A DNA stretch of 64,000 nt from the NCBI GenBank assembly GCA_034423015.1, contig DAOUJG010000015.1:17385-81384 (forward strand). The letters run 5' to 3'. Source of the stretch: JAGWBJ01 sp034423015. Lineage in GTDB: Bacteria; Chloroflexota; Dehalococcoidia; Lucifugimonadales; JAGWBF01. The position numbers and the translations under genes were made by a program. Shown here in pieces: positions 41,291-49,333 of this stretch; within the stretch, counting starts at the first letter, position 1, and each line of letters starts with the position of its first letter. The notes under the pieces are model-generated. The model ran no database searches. It was not told where the DNA came from and saw only the letters and a list, made by a program, of their open reading frames with translations.

Positions 41291-41386
41291 TAGCACCGTC
41301 CGCAGCCGTCCTTGTAAGTACGTGTCCTTGGCGCCCATACGGCCGAGCCTCCGTGACATCATCCTGATTGATGGTCGACACGTGAA

Positions 41387-41415
41387 TTGACAGGGGTACT
41401 ACACTAACCTATACT
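41387..41415 (+). promoter_or_regulatory. Promoter of the DUF3883-like/PIN gene pair
   Basis: TTGACA at 41387-41392 and TATACT at 41410-41415 are separated by exactly 17 bases. The start codon is 45 bases after the -10. Confidence 0.78.
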
Positions 41416-41459
41416 GCGAAAAGCACACTAATTACTAACTATGTGAGGCACCTAGCGTA

Positions 41460-42392
41460 ATGGAGCCATCGCCAGCTACATTCTGGGAGCATGTCTACGA
41501 CCTGCGCAAACGTGGGTTGATCCCCCGCGTATGGAAGACCGGGCAGCTTGGCAGGTTCCTGGAGCGCCCCGAGGGTCCATACGCTCCGGGAACGGTAAGA
41601 ACGGACCCTTTCAACTACAGCATTTCGCTGGAGGGAGACAGGATCGGATTCTTCGTCATGAAAGGAGAGGCCCCCAAGGCGTGGCGGGTAGGACGGGGAC
41701 AGTTCCAGCTGATCGCGGACCCCGAGGACGACATGTCGACCCGGGAGTCCGAGCTGAGCCTGGGGATAGAGCGGGCTGAGGAGCTCAGGTCAAGGAAGAG
41801 GCCAAGAACCTACCGTCAGAAGGACGCTGCCCCGTCGGTCCTCGACCGCCCCGATCAGCCCACCGCGCTCACCGAGTCCGCGCCCAGCTTTCCCGACCCG
41901 TATCCGTCGATACCGGTGACCCTAACCTCAACAGAACGCCAGGCCCTGGCCGGACATAGCATGGAACGGCGGGCCCTGTATATCGTGCACAAGCACCTCA
42001 GGGACAGGTATGGGGGCCGGGCCAGAATCGAGGAGGACCAGGAGGGCTCGGACCTTAGGGTATCTATAGGCGGTAAGACTGAGAGAATAGAGGTGAAGGG
42101 CACAGAATCACCCACCATAGCATGGCACCAGCTGAAAGTGTCCAGTCAGGAGTCGCACGACGTTCTGAAGAGTGGTGGTGCGTCGATGTATCGAGTTGTC
42201 GACCTCGGAGGCGCCAATCCTCGCATCTACGTCTTGACATACGGCCGGCACTTCACCCTGGAGCCCGAACCCAGATGGGCCGTGAAGCTAATCGAGCCCA
42301 AAGACGACCGATACCCCCTGAGAGGAGAGCCTTATCGGTACGACCTCCCGTACGACCCGGTAGCGGTGGACGAGTGGGAGGTCCAGGAGTGA
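41460..42392 (+). CDS. DUF3883 (NO VEIN C-terminal)-like protein with a PD-(D/E)xK-type motif
   Basis: A 310-aa protein. The C-terminal half matches the DUF3883 pattern: an ERRALYIVHKHL helix, then EGSDLRV (D198), RIEVKG (E211, K213) and the S-x-x-E-x-H helix, a restriction-endonuclease-like core. Such domains are common in defence and mobile-element proteins. The N-terminal 150 residues are unassigned: a small mixed domain (PATFWEHVYDLRKRGLIPRVW, FNYSISLEGDRIGFFVM) and a charged/proline-rich linker. The end overlaps the PIN gene (GTGA). Location right after tRNA-Leu and its strong private promoter suggest an acquired module. Confidence 0.72.
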   Translation: MEPSPATFWEHVYDLRKRGLIPRVWKTGQLGRFLERPEGPYAPGTVRTDPFNYSISLEGDRIGFFVMKGEAPKAWRVGRGQFQLIADPEDDMSTRESELSLGIERAEELRSRKRPRTYRQKDAAPSVLDRPDQPTALTESAPSFPDPYPSIPVTLTSTERQALAGHSMERRALYIVHKHLRDRYGGRARIEEDQEGSDLRVSIGGKTERIEVKGTESPTIAWHQLKVSSQESHDVLKSGGASMYRVVDLGGANPRIYVLTYGRHFTLEPEPRWAVKLIEPKDDRYPLRGEPYRYDLPYDPVAVDEWEVQE

Positions 42393-42781
42393 TCGCGCTG
42401 GACACCCACGCCTGGGTATGGTGGACCGTCGACCCTGATCGACTGAGCGAAAGGCAGCGTCGGGAGATCTCCAACAACGAAGGCGACCGGATAGGCGTCA
42501 GCGCCATCTCCTGCTGGGAGGTGGCCAAACTGTGCCAGTACGGACGCCTGGCATTGCCCGTTGGGCTGCCCGAGTGGTTCCACGTAGCGCTGCAGTATCC
42601 GGGCATCTCACTCTTGGACCTGACACCCGAGATCGCCATCGAATCGACAGTCCTGCCAGGGAGCTTTCACCGGGACCCTTCCGACCAGATCATCGTCGCC
42701 ACGGCCAGAGTGCACCGCTGTCCCCTTGTAACCTCCGACGACAAGATCTCCGCCTACCCCCACGTGCAGACGGTGCAGTAG
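42389..42781 (+). CDS. PIN-domain protein (VapC-type ribonuclease)
   Basis: A 130-aa PIN domain with the acidic residues D5 (LDTHAW), E44 (SCWEVAKL), D99 (RDPSDQIIVATA) and D117/D118 (VTSDDKI), the full VapC set. VapC toxins cleave tRNA or rRNA and are normally made with a small VapB antitoxin encoded just upstream. Here the upstream, translationally coupled gene is the 310-aa DUF3883-like protein and no small antitoxin gene is visible. The start is GTG 42389, overlapping the upstream stop by 4 bases. A terminator follows 22 bases after the stop. Confidence 0.88.
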   Translation: MIALDTHAWVWWTVDPDRLSERQRREISNNEGDRIGVSAISCWEVAKLCQYGRLALPVGLPEWFHVALQYPGISLLDLTPEIAIESTVLPGSFHRDPSDQIIVATARVHRCPLVTSDDKISAYPHVQTVQ

Positions 42782-42802
42782 CCGCCTGTGGCGTGACCTC
42801 CG

Positions 42803-42828
42803 AACGCCCTCCCGCCCAGGAGGGCGTT
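42803..42828. terminator. Terminator after the PIN gene
   Basis: A perfect 10-bp stem (42803-42812 with 42819-42828) with a 6-base loop runs into a short T-rich end on the plus strand. It separates this module from the converging epimerase gene. Confidence 0.78.
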
Positions 42829-42856
42829 TCTACGTGACCTGGCCTGGGACCGGGTG

Positions 42857-43723
42857 TCAGGCCCCGCTGGTCCAGTCGTGCCGGGGTTTCCACCCCAGGA
42901 GCCGGGCCGCCTTCTCGGTGCTGATGACGCTGGCGTTGGCCTCCAGCCGTCCACGGACCTCGACCCGGTGGCCGAAGTTGGCCCTGATCAGGTCCATGGT
43001 AGGCTCCCGGAACCTGTTGGAGGGCTGGGCCAGCAGAAACGCCTCGTGGCCCTGGGTCTCCGCTTCCAGCGCCAGCACGTGGGCCTCCGCCACATCCCGG
43101 GGGTCGGCATACGCCCACATCACCAGGGTCAGGGGACTCTCCGGGGTGGGCGCCGGCCACGGGAACCGGGCCTGCTGCTCGGGGAACACCACGTTGGTGA
43201 AGCGAAGGCTGACAACGGAAGTCGAGGAGCTCCGGGCGACCATCTGCCCGATGACCTCCCCGACCTGCTTGGACAGCCCGTAGGGCTCGAAGGGCATCAT
43301 GGGGTGCTCCTCGTCCAGGGGCAGGTAGAGTGGAACGAAGGCGGCCCCGTCGTGGGCCCACCCCATCCCGAAGGCGCTGGAGGAGAAGACCACCCGCCGC
43401 AGCCCCTTCTCCGCCGCAGCGGTCATCACGTTGAAGGTGCTCTCGACGTTGTTCTCGAAGATCTCCGGGGGGTCGGCCCGGAGTGGCCCGGGGATGGCCC
43501 CCATGTGGACCACGGCCTCAGCGCCGTCCAGCAGGCCCTTCACCACCTCCGGGTCCAAAAGATCGCCCTGGACAACCTCCATCGAGGGGTCGTCCGAGGG
43601 CAACCTGTCCGTGGCGACGACCTCATAGCCCCGCTCCCGGAGGAGGCGGGCCACGAGCCTTCCCAGTCGTCCAGCGGCGCCGGTGACCACTACCGGCCCG
43701 GCCGGCCGGGCAGTCGAGGCCAT
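42857..43723 (-). CDS. NAD-dependent epimerase/dehydratase (extended SDR)
   Basis: A 288-aa extended short-chain dehydrogenase. The NAD motif is VVTGAAGRLGRLVARLL, the aspartate after beta-2 is in ATDRLP, and the catalytic pair is in PYGLSK (Tyr-x-x-x-Lys). It resembles NAD-dependent epimerases of the UDP-glucose 4-epimerase or uronate dehydrogenase type; the substrate is unknown. It starts four bases after the stop of the RdhA-like gene, so the two form an operon. Confidence 0.87.
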   Translation of the reverse strand: MASTARPAGPVVVTGAAGRLGRLVARLLRERGYEVVATDRLPSDDPSMEVVQGDLLDPEVVKGLLDGAEAVVHMGAIPGPLRADPPEIFENNVESTFNVMTAAAEKGLRRVVFSSSAFGMGWAHDGAAFVPLYLPLDEEHPMMPFEPYGLSKQVGEVIGQMVARSSSTSVVSLRFTNVVFPEQQARFPWPAPTPESPLTLVMWAYADPRDVAEAHVLALEAETQGHEAFLLAQPSNRFREPTMDLIRANFGHRVEVRGRLEANASVISTEKAARLLGWKPRHDWTSGA

Positions 43724-43727
43724 GCTC

Positions 43728-44981
43728 CTAGATGTCCACCTTGGTCTGGCTGGCCTCGGAGCCGATGCCGGGCATGTGGCCCAGGCGCTTTCTGCGTACC
43801 GGGCGCAGCCTTAGCTTCTTGCCCATGGCCAACATGCCCCGGCTCCCCTCCTCGGTGGAGAAGACGGGCATCTCTCCCGAGGGGAAGTAGCCCTTGTTGG
43901 GGAGGGTGTACGCCTCCAGCTCGTCGGTCCCCTTGCCCAGGATCTTGCCCGTTTCGTTGTAGTGGTCCAGGACCTCCTTCAGGCCGTACCTCTGGACGGG
44001 GCAGACCTTTATGCAGACGCTGCAGCCGTCGTACTGGCCCAGCATGGGCAGGCAGCGGTCGGCGATGGTCTTGTACTTGAGGGCGCCCCGCCACCAGACC
44101 TTCACCTTGGGCAGGGCCTTGCCCGGGCAGCGCCGCACGCAGACCTGGCACTTCTCGCACAGCTTGTTGATGCCGTAGTCCACTGGCTTGTCGTGGCTGA
44201 GGGGCGCGTCGGTGGAGAAGGCGCACAGGCGGATGCGGCTCCCGAACATGGGTGTCAGGAGCTGGCCGTTGGCCCCCATCTGTCCCAGCCCGGCCGCGAC
44301 GGCGTAGGGCAGCGCCGGGGCCAGGCTGAGCTGGATGCCCCCCTGGCTGGCGACCACGAACTGGACCCGGTAGCCGGTGGAGCGCACCCAGTCCGCCAGC
44401 TTGACCGCCAGGCTGTAGGAGGGGATGGTCGCCTTGAAGTTGGACATGTACGACTCGATGCTAGGGGACGTCTGGACGGGCTCCCAGGGCTGCTCTATGC
44501 CCACGATGACCAGGTTCTTGAACTTGGCCCGCCGCTTGAAGTCCTTGAAGACGTACTTTCGCTCGAACTTGGTTATACCCACCACGGCGAAGCCCATCTC
44601 CTTGGCCTTGGCCTTGAGGGCGCCGGCCAGGTCCGCGGAGGGGTCCTTCTTCCTGGAGGCCGGTTTGAGATGGTACGACCAGACTGTCTTGCGCAGCTCC
44701 TCCAACTCCTCGCCGTGCATCTCTGTGGCCACCTGCGAGTGGCTCTTGGCGGTGGTGATGTCCCTGTGCTGCCTGCCCATGTAGGCATCGTACAACTCGT
44801 AGTTGGGGGTCCTGAAGAAGGGCTGCTCGGGATAGGCGTAGGCGTGGTACCGCTCGTCCGCGGGCCGGGTGGGGTTCCCGGGGACTGTCTTGAGCTCGTC
44901 GGGCACGTTCAGCGACTCGATGAACCGCTCCTTGTCGCCGTCGGTGATGAAGGTCGAATCGTAGGATGGCTCCTGGGTCAT
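43728..44981 (-). CDS. Reductive-dehalogenase-like (RdhA/QueG superfamily) 4Fe-4S protein without Tat signal
   Basis: A 417-aa protein. The central block GLGQMGANGQLLTPMFG, followed by RIRLCAFSTDAPL, matches the conserved cobalamin-site region of RdhA reductive dehalogenases. Two ferredoxin-type clusters follow: C275-C278-C281-C285 (CEKCQVCVRRCP) and C320-C323-C327 with C310 as a possible fourth ligand. There is no Tat signal, so it should be cytosolic, as for epoxyqueuosine reductase and the respiration-independent RdhA-like enzymes. ATG 44981 has GAGGAGG six bases upstream. It probably catalyses a corrinoid-dependent reduction, with an unknown substrate. Confidence 0.8.
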   Translation of the reverse strand: MTQEPSYDSTFITDGDKERFIESLNVPDELKTVPGNPTRPADERYHAYAYPEQPFFRTPNYELYDAYMGRQHRDITTAKSHSQVATEMHGEELEELRKTVWSYHLKPASRKKDPSADLAGALKAKAKEMGFAVVGITKFERKYVFKDFKRRAKFKNLVIVGIEQPWEPVQTSPSIESYMSNFKATIPSYSLAVKLADWVRSTGYRVQFVVASQGGIQLSLAPALPYAVAAGLGQMGANGQLLTPMFGSRIRLCAFSTDAPLSHDKPVDYGINKLCEKCQVCVRRCPGKALPKVKVWWRGALKYKTIADRCLPMLGQYDGCSVCIKVCPVQRYGLKEVLDHYNETGKILGKGTDELEAYTLPNKGYFPSGEMPVFSTEEGSRGMLAMGKKLRLRPVRRKRLGHMPGIGSEASQTKVDI

Positions 44982-45021
44982 GGCAAGCCTCCTCTGCTCG
45001 GCGTGGGGTGGGCACGCACCA

Positions 45022-45051
45022 ACCATACGCCAAGGCCCGTCGGGGTGTCAA
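45022..45051 (-). promoter_or_regulatory. Promoter of the RdhA-like/epimerase operon
   Basis: On the minus strand, TTGACA (45051-45046) and TATGGT (45027-45022) are separated by 18 bases, about 40 bases upstream of the RdhA-like start. Confidence 0.6.
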
Positions 45052-45174
45052 TCTGGGCGGCTCGCAGGCCAAGCCATGCCCATGGGCCCCGCTATGTCCC
45101 CGGGATGGGGCACAGGCCGCTGCGGGTAACGTAGTATACTGGAGCCGTAGGAGTCCGAGGGAGGCAGAAGCGAC

Positions 45175-45957
45175 ATGCGCAAGAACACGCTGAAGGAGAA
45201 GCTGGCCGCGGGCAAGGCGGTCTTCGGCGTCCAGGTGAACTATCCCACCCCGCCGATCGTGGAGATGCTGGGGTACATGGGTTTCGACTGGGTCCTGATC
45301 GACAACGAGCACGGCAGCATAACCGTGGACAACTCGGAGCCGATGATCGCGGCATCGGAGCTGGCCGGTATCGCTCCCATAGTGAGGCCCGTGGGGAACC
45401 GGCCGGAGATCATCGCGCCCTTCCTGGACCGGGGGGCCTGGGGAGTCCAGGTCCCCCACGTCAACACGGCCGACGAGGCCAGGGCCGTAGTGGACGCGGT
45501 CAAGTACGAGCCCGTCGGCCATCGGGGCATCTACGGCATGGGGCGCCCGTCCCTGTTCGGCACCGCGGGCTCCGTCGGAGAGTACATAGAGCAGGCCAAC
45601 CGGGAGACCCTGGTGTGCCTGATGATCGAAGAGGCGGTGGCCATAGAGAACCTGCCCGAGATCGTCCAGGTGGAAGGGGTCGACGTGCTGTTCATCGGGT
45701 CGGGGGACCTGTCCGTGTCCATGGGCTACCCGGGAGAGCAGGCGCACCCCGAGGTGCAGCGCATGATGGAACGGGGCGTGAAGGTGATCATGGGCTCCGG
45801 CAAGGTGGCGGGCGTCAGCGGGCCCGACGACACCATCGCCAAGTACCTGGACATGGGCGTCCAGTACTATCACAGCACCGTGGACCGGCTCCTCCACGCC
45901 TCGGCCCGCTCCTACCTGGAGGCGATGCACGGGAGGGCCGCCCAGGCCGGCCTGTAG
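45175..45957 (+). CDS. HpcH/HpaI family aldolase (2-oxo-acid / citrate-lyase-like)
   Basis: A 260-aa class II aldolase of the HpaI type: GVQVNYPTPPIVEMLGYMGFDWVLIDNEH, the catalytic-arginine strand PIVRPVGNRPE, GAWGVQVPHV, and the acidic metal ligand region LFIGSGDLSVSMGYPG. Homologues cleave 4-hydroxy-2-oxoheptanedioate, 2-keto-3-deoxy-rhamnonate or similar compounds to pyruvate plus an aldehyde. A TATACT about 35 bases upstream may be its -10, but no good -35 is visible. It converges on the aroF-like gene. Confidence 0.9.
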   Translation: MRKNTLKEKLAAGKAVFGVQVNYPTPPIVEMLGYMGFDWVLIDNEHGSITVDNSEPMIAASELAGIAPIVRPVGNRPEIIAPFLDRGAWGVQVPHVNTADEARAVVDAVKYEPVGHRGIYGMGRPSLFGTAGSVGEYIEQANRETLVCLMIEEAVAIENLPEIVQVEGVDVLFIGSGDLSVSMGYPGEQAHPEVQRMMERGVKVIMGSGKVAGVSGPDDTIAKYLDMGVQYYHSTVDRLLHASARSYLEAMHGRAAQAGL

Positions 45958-45993
45958 GATGGCCCCACCCGCCGGAGTCGAGTCGGGAGCGCG

Positions 45994-47022
45994 CTATCCC
46001 GCGGCGGCGGCGGGCACCTTGCCCACCGCCTGTGCCACGGCATGGACCTGGGACATCAATCCGTCGAAGACCTCAAAGGTGAGGGCCTGGGCGCCGTCAC
46101 ACTTGGCCACGGCGGGATTGGGGTGCACGTCTATGATGACGCCGTGGGCGCCGGCGGCCACCGCGGCCAGGGTCATGGGCGGCACCAGGTTGGCCCTGCC
46201 GGTGCTGTGGCTGGGGTCGGCGATGACGGGCAGGTGGCTGAGGTCCTGGATGACGGGGATGGCCGACAGGTCCATGGTGAACCTGGTGCCCGACTCGAAG
46301 GTGCGGATGCCCCTCTCGCACAGTATCACCTGGCTGTTGCCACCCGAGAGGATGTACTCCGCGGCCAGCAGCCACTCCTCGTAGGTTGAGGAGAAGCCAC
46401 GCTTCAGCAGGACCGGCTTGTTGGCCTTCCCAACCGCGTCCAGGAGGTTGAAGTTCTGGGCGTTCCGGGTGCCTATCTGCAGGGCGTCGGCGTACTGGGC
46501 CACCATCCCCACGTCCTCGGGGGTCATCACCTCGGTGATGATGGGAAGCCCGGTGTCCACTCTCGCCTTGGCCAGAAGCTGGAGGCCGTGCACGCCGGTG
46601 CCCCGGAAGCTGTAGGGAGACGACCGGGGCTTGAACGCGCCTCCCCGCAGGATGGTGGCCCCGGCCGCCTTGACAGCCCTGGCGGTGAGGATCACCTGCT
46701 CCTCGTCCTCCACGGCGCAGGGGCCGGCCATGACCGTCAGCTCGTGATTGCCCACCAGCACGTCGCCCACCCTCACGACCGTGTCCTCAGACTTGAATTC
46801 GCGGCTCGATAGCTTGTAGGGCTTGGAGATGAGCACTACTTCGAGGACGCCGTCCATCAGCTGCAACTCGTCCTTTAGTTCCACGAACGTCTGGCCCAGC
46901 ACGCCGACCACGGTGCGCTCGACGCCCTCGGAGACCTGGGCCTGGAGGCCGTGCCCCTCTATCCGCTCGCGGACGCCCTCTAGCTGCTCCTTGCTGCTGT
47001 CCTTCCGCATTACTACAATCAT
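45994..47022 (-). CDS. aroF: 3-deoxy-7-phosphoheptulonate (DAHP) synthase
   Basis: A 342-aa type I-beta DAHP synthase, first enzyme of the shikimate pathway, joining phosphoenolpyruvate and erythrose 4-phosphate. An N-terminal ferredoxin-like regulatory domain (MIVVMRKDSS to about 70) precedes the TIM barrel with MAGPCAVED, RGGAFKPRSSPYSF, GTRNAQNFNLL, LLKRGFSST and the metal-ligand block ADPSHSTGR. It is the last gene of trpA-aroH-aroF, 86 bases after aroH. AAAGGA stands nine bases upstream of the ATG. Feedback control by an aromatic product via the N-terminal domain is typical of the family. Confidence 0.94.
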   Translation of the reverse strand: MIVVMRKDSSKEQLEGVRERIEGHGLQAQVSEGVERTVVGVLGQTFVELKDELQLMDGVLEVVLISKPYKLSSREFKSEDTVVRVGDVLVGNHELTVMAGPCAVEDEEQVILTARAVKAAGATILRGGAFKPRSSPYSFRGTGVHGLQLLAKARVDTGLPIITEVMTPEDVGMVAQYADALQIGTRNAQNFNLLDAVGKANKPVLLKRGFSSTYEEWLLAAEYILSGGNSQVILCERGIRTFESGTRFTMDLSAIPVIQDLSHLPVIADPSHSTGRANLVPPMTLAAVAAGAHGVIIDVHPNPAVAKCDGAQALTFEVFDGLMSQVHAVAQAVGKVPAAAAG

Positions 47023-47108
47023 GTCGAGATATCCTTTCCGGAGGGGTGGCTATCCGGGGCGGGGCCGTCGCCGCCGCCCGGCAGCCTCGTTGGAGGCCGG
47101 TGCAACCT

Positions 47109-47474
47109 TCAGGTCTGGGACGCCTCCTCCTTGAGATGGACGGCGCCCTTCAGGTAGACGTTCACCAGGTCCATGGCCTTGTCGACGTTTACCAGCAGCA
47201 GGACCCGGATGCACATTCCGGTGCTGCCGGGCACGGCGATGTCGTGGCCGCACATGAGGGCAGTATGTTCCCATCCCATCTCCCGGACCGCCGTGGCCGG
47301 GAAGGCCGCGTCCAGGTCCTGGGTGGTGGTGAAGAATACGGCGGCCACCTGGTCTTCCACCACACGGTTGGCCGAGACCATCTTCTGGAACAGCTCCGAA
47401 GTGGCGGCGAAGATTGACTCCCTGGTGTTGGCCTCGCAGGTAGTCGCGCCGCGAATGCCCCGGCAGACTATCAT
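47109..47474 (-). CDS. aroH: Chorismate mutase, AroH type
   Basis: A 121-aa monofunctional chorismate mutase of the Bacillus AroH class, converting chorismate to prephenate. Recognised by VCRGIRGATTCEANT at the start and GSTGMCIRVLL near the end. Active-site counterparts of the Bacillus enzyme are Arg8 (IRGATT), Cys75 and Arg90. The usual Glu78 is Asp78 (CGHD) here. Its ATG overlaps the trpA stop (ATGA), so synthesis is coupled to trpA, an unusual pairing of the tryptophan and phenylalanine/tyrosine branches. Confidence 0.9.
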   Translation of the reverse strand: MIVCRGIRGATTCEANTRESIFAATSELFQKMVSANRVVEDQVAAVFFTTTQDLDAAFPATAVREMGWEHTALMCGHDIAVPGSTGMCIRVLLLVNVDKAMDLVNVYLKGAVHLKEEASQT

Positions 47475-48274
47475 GGGACGGGCACCCCCCTCAGCTCCAG
47501 GACGAACCTGCGGGCCTCTTCCACGAGCCGGTCCCTGGGAGACTCCTGGAGGACCCGGATGAGGGCGCTTCCCACGGCCGCCCCCTGGGCGGCGGCCCCG
47601 ATGGACTCCACGTGGTCGCGCTTGGACACGCCGAAGCCGACGACCAGGGGCAGGTCCGTGTGCCGTTTCACCCTAGCCAGCAGGTCGAAGACGCCCTCGG
47701 GCAGGCTATCCCGGGCGCCGGTGACCCCCGTAAGGCTGACGCAGTAGATGAACCCGGAGGCCCCCTGGCACACCAGCCTTATCCGAGCGTCGGTGCTGGT
47801 GGGCGCCAGCAGGGGTATCAGGTGCAGGCCGTAGGGAGTACAGGCGTCGCGCAACGGGCCGGCCTCGTCGGGGGGCAGGTCAGGGACCAGGACCCCGTCG
47901 GCGCCACACTCCGACGCCCGGCGGGCGAAGGCCTCCAGGCCGTAGTGCAGGATGGGGTTGTAGTAGCCGAAGGGGACGATGGGCACCGTTTCGCCCCTCT
48001 CCCTGAGCCGCTCCACCAGGCCGAGGCATCCCTCCAGCGTTACGCCGTTGCCCAGCGCGTGGAAGCTGGCCTCCTGGATGGTGGGGCCGTCGGCCAGGGG
48101 GTCGCTGAAAGGGACTCCCAGCTCGATGATGTCCGCGCCGGCCTCGGCCAGGGCCGGGACGACCTCCAGGGTAGCCTCCATGTCCGGAAAGCCGGCGGTG
48201 ACGTAGGGGACGAGGCCCGTCCTGCCCTCTTCCCGGAGGCGGGCGAATCGTTCGGCGATGCGGTCGGTAGCCAT
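47471..48274 (-). CDS. trpA: Tryptophan synthase alpha chain
   Basis: A 267-aa alpha subunit, cleaving indole-3-glycerol phosphate to indole. The catalytic glutamate and aspartate are both in IIELGVPFSDPLADGP. The phosphate-binding GASGFIYCVSLTGVTGAR loop and GFGVSK are present. No trpB is in the window; the upstream neighbour is an unrelated protease, so the subunits must be encoded apart or trpB has been lost nearby. ATG 48274 is where homology begins, although AGGA is only two bases away. A longer in-frame reading to 48427 runs through an 18-base repeat but starts upstream of the likely promoter. Confidence 0.94.
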   Translation of the reverse strand: MATDRIAERFARLREEGRTGLVPYVTAGFPDMEATLEVVPALAEAGADIIELGVPFSDPLADGPTIQEASFHALGNGVTLEGCLGLVERLRERGETVPIVPFGYYNPILHYGLEAFARRASECGADGVLVPDLPPDEAGPLRDACTPYGLHLIPLLAPTSTDARIRLVCQGASGFIYCVSLTGVTGARDSLPEGVFDLLARVKRHTDLPLVVGFGVSKRDHVESIGAAAQGAAVGSALIRVLQESPRDRLVEEARRFVLELRGVPVP

Positions 48275-48309
48275 TTCCTGTCTCGCCCGGCTGATTCTTT
48301 CTATATTTT

Positions 48310-48363
48310 CCCAGTCGGGCCTTTTGTCCCAGTCCGGCCTCTTGTCCCGGTCGGGCCTGCCGG
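48310..48363 (-). repeat. Three tandem 18-bp repeats in the trpA leader
   Basis: Units at 48310-48327, 48328-48345 and 48346-48363 are close copies (16 of 18 between units 1 and 2, lower with unit 3). They lie between the probable promoter and the trpA start and would be transcribed. They are in frame with trpA and would encode a repeated KRPDWD peptide if translated. Confidence 0.75.
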
Positions 48364-48409
48364 CCCAGCCCAAGGCGGGTACCGGGAGGGGCCGAACCCC
48401 GGTATGGAG

Positions 48410-48418
48410 TATATAACA
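48410..48418 (-). promoter_or_regulatory. Probable extended -10 promoter of trpA-aroH-aroF
   Basis: The minus strand reads TGTTATATA (48418-48410), an extended -10 without a clear -35. Transcription from it would give a leader of about 130 bases before trpA. Confidence 0.45.
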
Positions 48419-48434
48419 CAATGGCATCCGGTGC

Positions 48435-49154
48435 CTAGCTTGCCAGGCTGACCGATAGGGCCAGGAGGTTCTGTAAGGCGTGGGCCGCGAAGCTGCTCCA
48501 GATGGATCCGGTGCGGTGGTAGAGCCATACCAGCACCAGGCCGGTGAAGAAGATGGGCGCGATCACGGCCGGTTGGCCGTGGGCCAGGGCGAACAGGGCG
48601 GCGGTGATGACACCCGCCGGGACCACGCCACAGGCTCCCGCCAGCCCCGGGAAGACGAACCCCCGGAAGAATACCTCCTCGGTGAAGGGAATCCACAGCA
48701 CCACGAGCAGGTAGGTGACCAGCACCGCCGGCCCTCCCAGGGCGATGTCTTCGGGCAGGTCCGGGGGCTTCAGCGCCTCCCACCCGGCCAGGTCGACGAC
48801 TCCCGTGTAGGCGGCGGCGAACGCCAGGCTGGCGGCCAAGGCTAGCACAGGCAGGACCCACTGGGACAGTCCCGGCCTGGCGGGGGGCCTCAGTCCCAGG
48901 GTGTCGGAGGGGGCGTTGTAGCGGGCGGGACCAAGGACCCACGCCGCCGAGAGCATGATGGCTCCGCCGATGCCCCCGACGACCACCAGGCCGACGCCCA
49001 CGTCGGGCTCCCCGGCCAGGACGGAGTAGAAGACGAAGGTGACTACCACAGCCGCGAAGGCCGCGAAGACGCCGACGACAACGTCGCCCGCCTTCCACGG
49101 GACGGTGAATCGCGTATCTTCTCCGGGGCTTGTCACCGGCGTGAACGTCCCCAT
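48435..49154 (-). CDS. CPBP-family intramembrane metalloprotease
   Basis: A 239-aa polytopic membrane protein with about seven hydrophobic segments. CPBP (Abi/Rce1-like) motifs are FTEEVFFRG (E-E-x-x-x-R), FALAHGQ (F-x-x-x-H) and WSSFAAHALQN near the end. Bacterial members include bacteriocin-immunity and prenyl-protease-like proteins; the target is unknown. The open frame reaches 49280, but ATG 49154 begins the conserved length and the preceding residues are low-complexity Pro/Arg. No strong Shine-Dalgarno is seen. Confidence 0.83.
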   Translation of the reverse strand: MGTFTPVTSPGEDTRFTVPWKAGDVVVGVFAAFAAVVVTFVFYSVLAGEPDVGVGLVVVGGIGGAIMLSAAWVLGPARYNAPSDTLGLRPPARPGLSQWVLPVLALAASLAFAAAYTGVVDLAGWEALKPPDLPEDIALGGPAVLVTYLLVVLWIPFTEEVFFRGFVFPGLAGACGVVPAGVITAALFALAHGQPAVIAPIFFTGLVLVWLYHRTGSIWSSFAAHALQNLLALSVSLAS

Positions 49155-49333
49155 TACTCGACGACCGGCCACGGGTCGTGGCCGGTCGTTCGGCGGCTCC
49201 TCGTAGCTGCGGCACCGAGGATGATAGCACGGGGGGGATTTGGGCGGCAACACGGAGACGGGAGCGGCACGGGGACGCAATTTGGCAGGAGTGGGGGCCC
49301 GGTGTAAACTGTACCCACCCCCGGAGGTGAGCG

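Noticed and set aside
41291..42860. tRNA-integrated genomic island with attachment sites
   Set aside because: I looked for a copy of the tRNA-Leu 3' end after the PIN gene and found none, and there is no integrase.
48275..48427. A trp leader peptide or an N-terminal extension of TrpA
   Set aside because: The frame has a Trp-containing repeat, but its only ATG is upstream of the likely promoter and there are no adjacent Trp codons or attenuator hairpins of the classical type.
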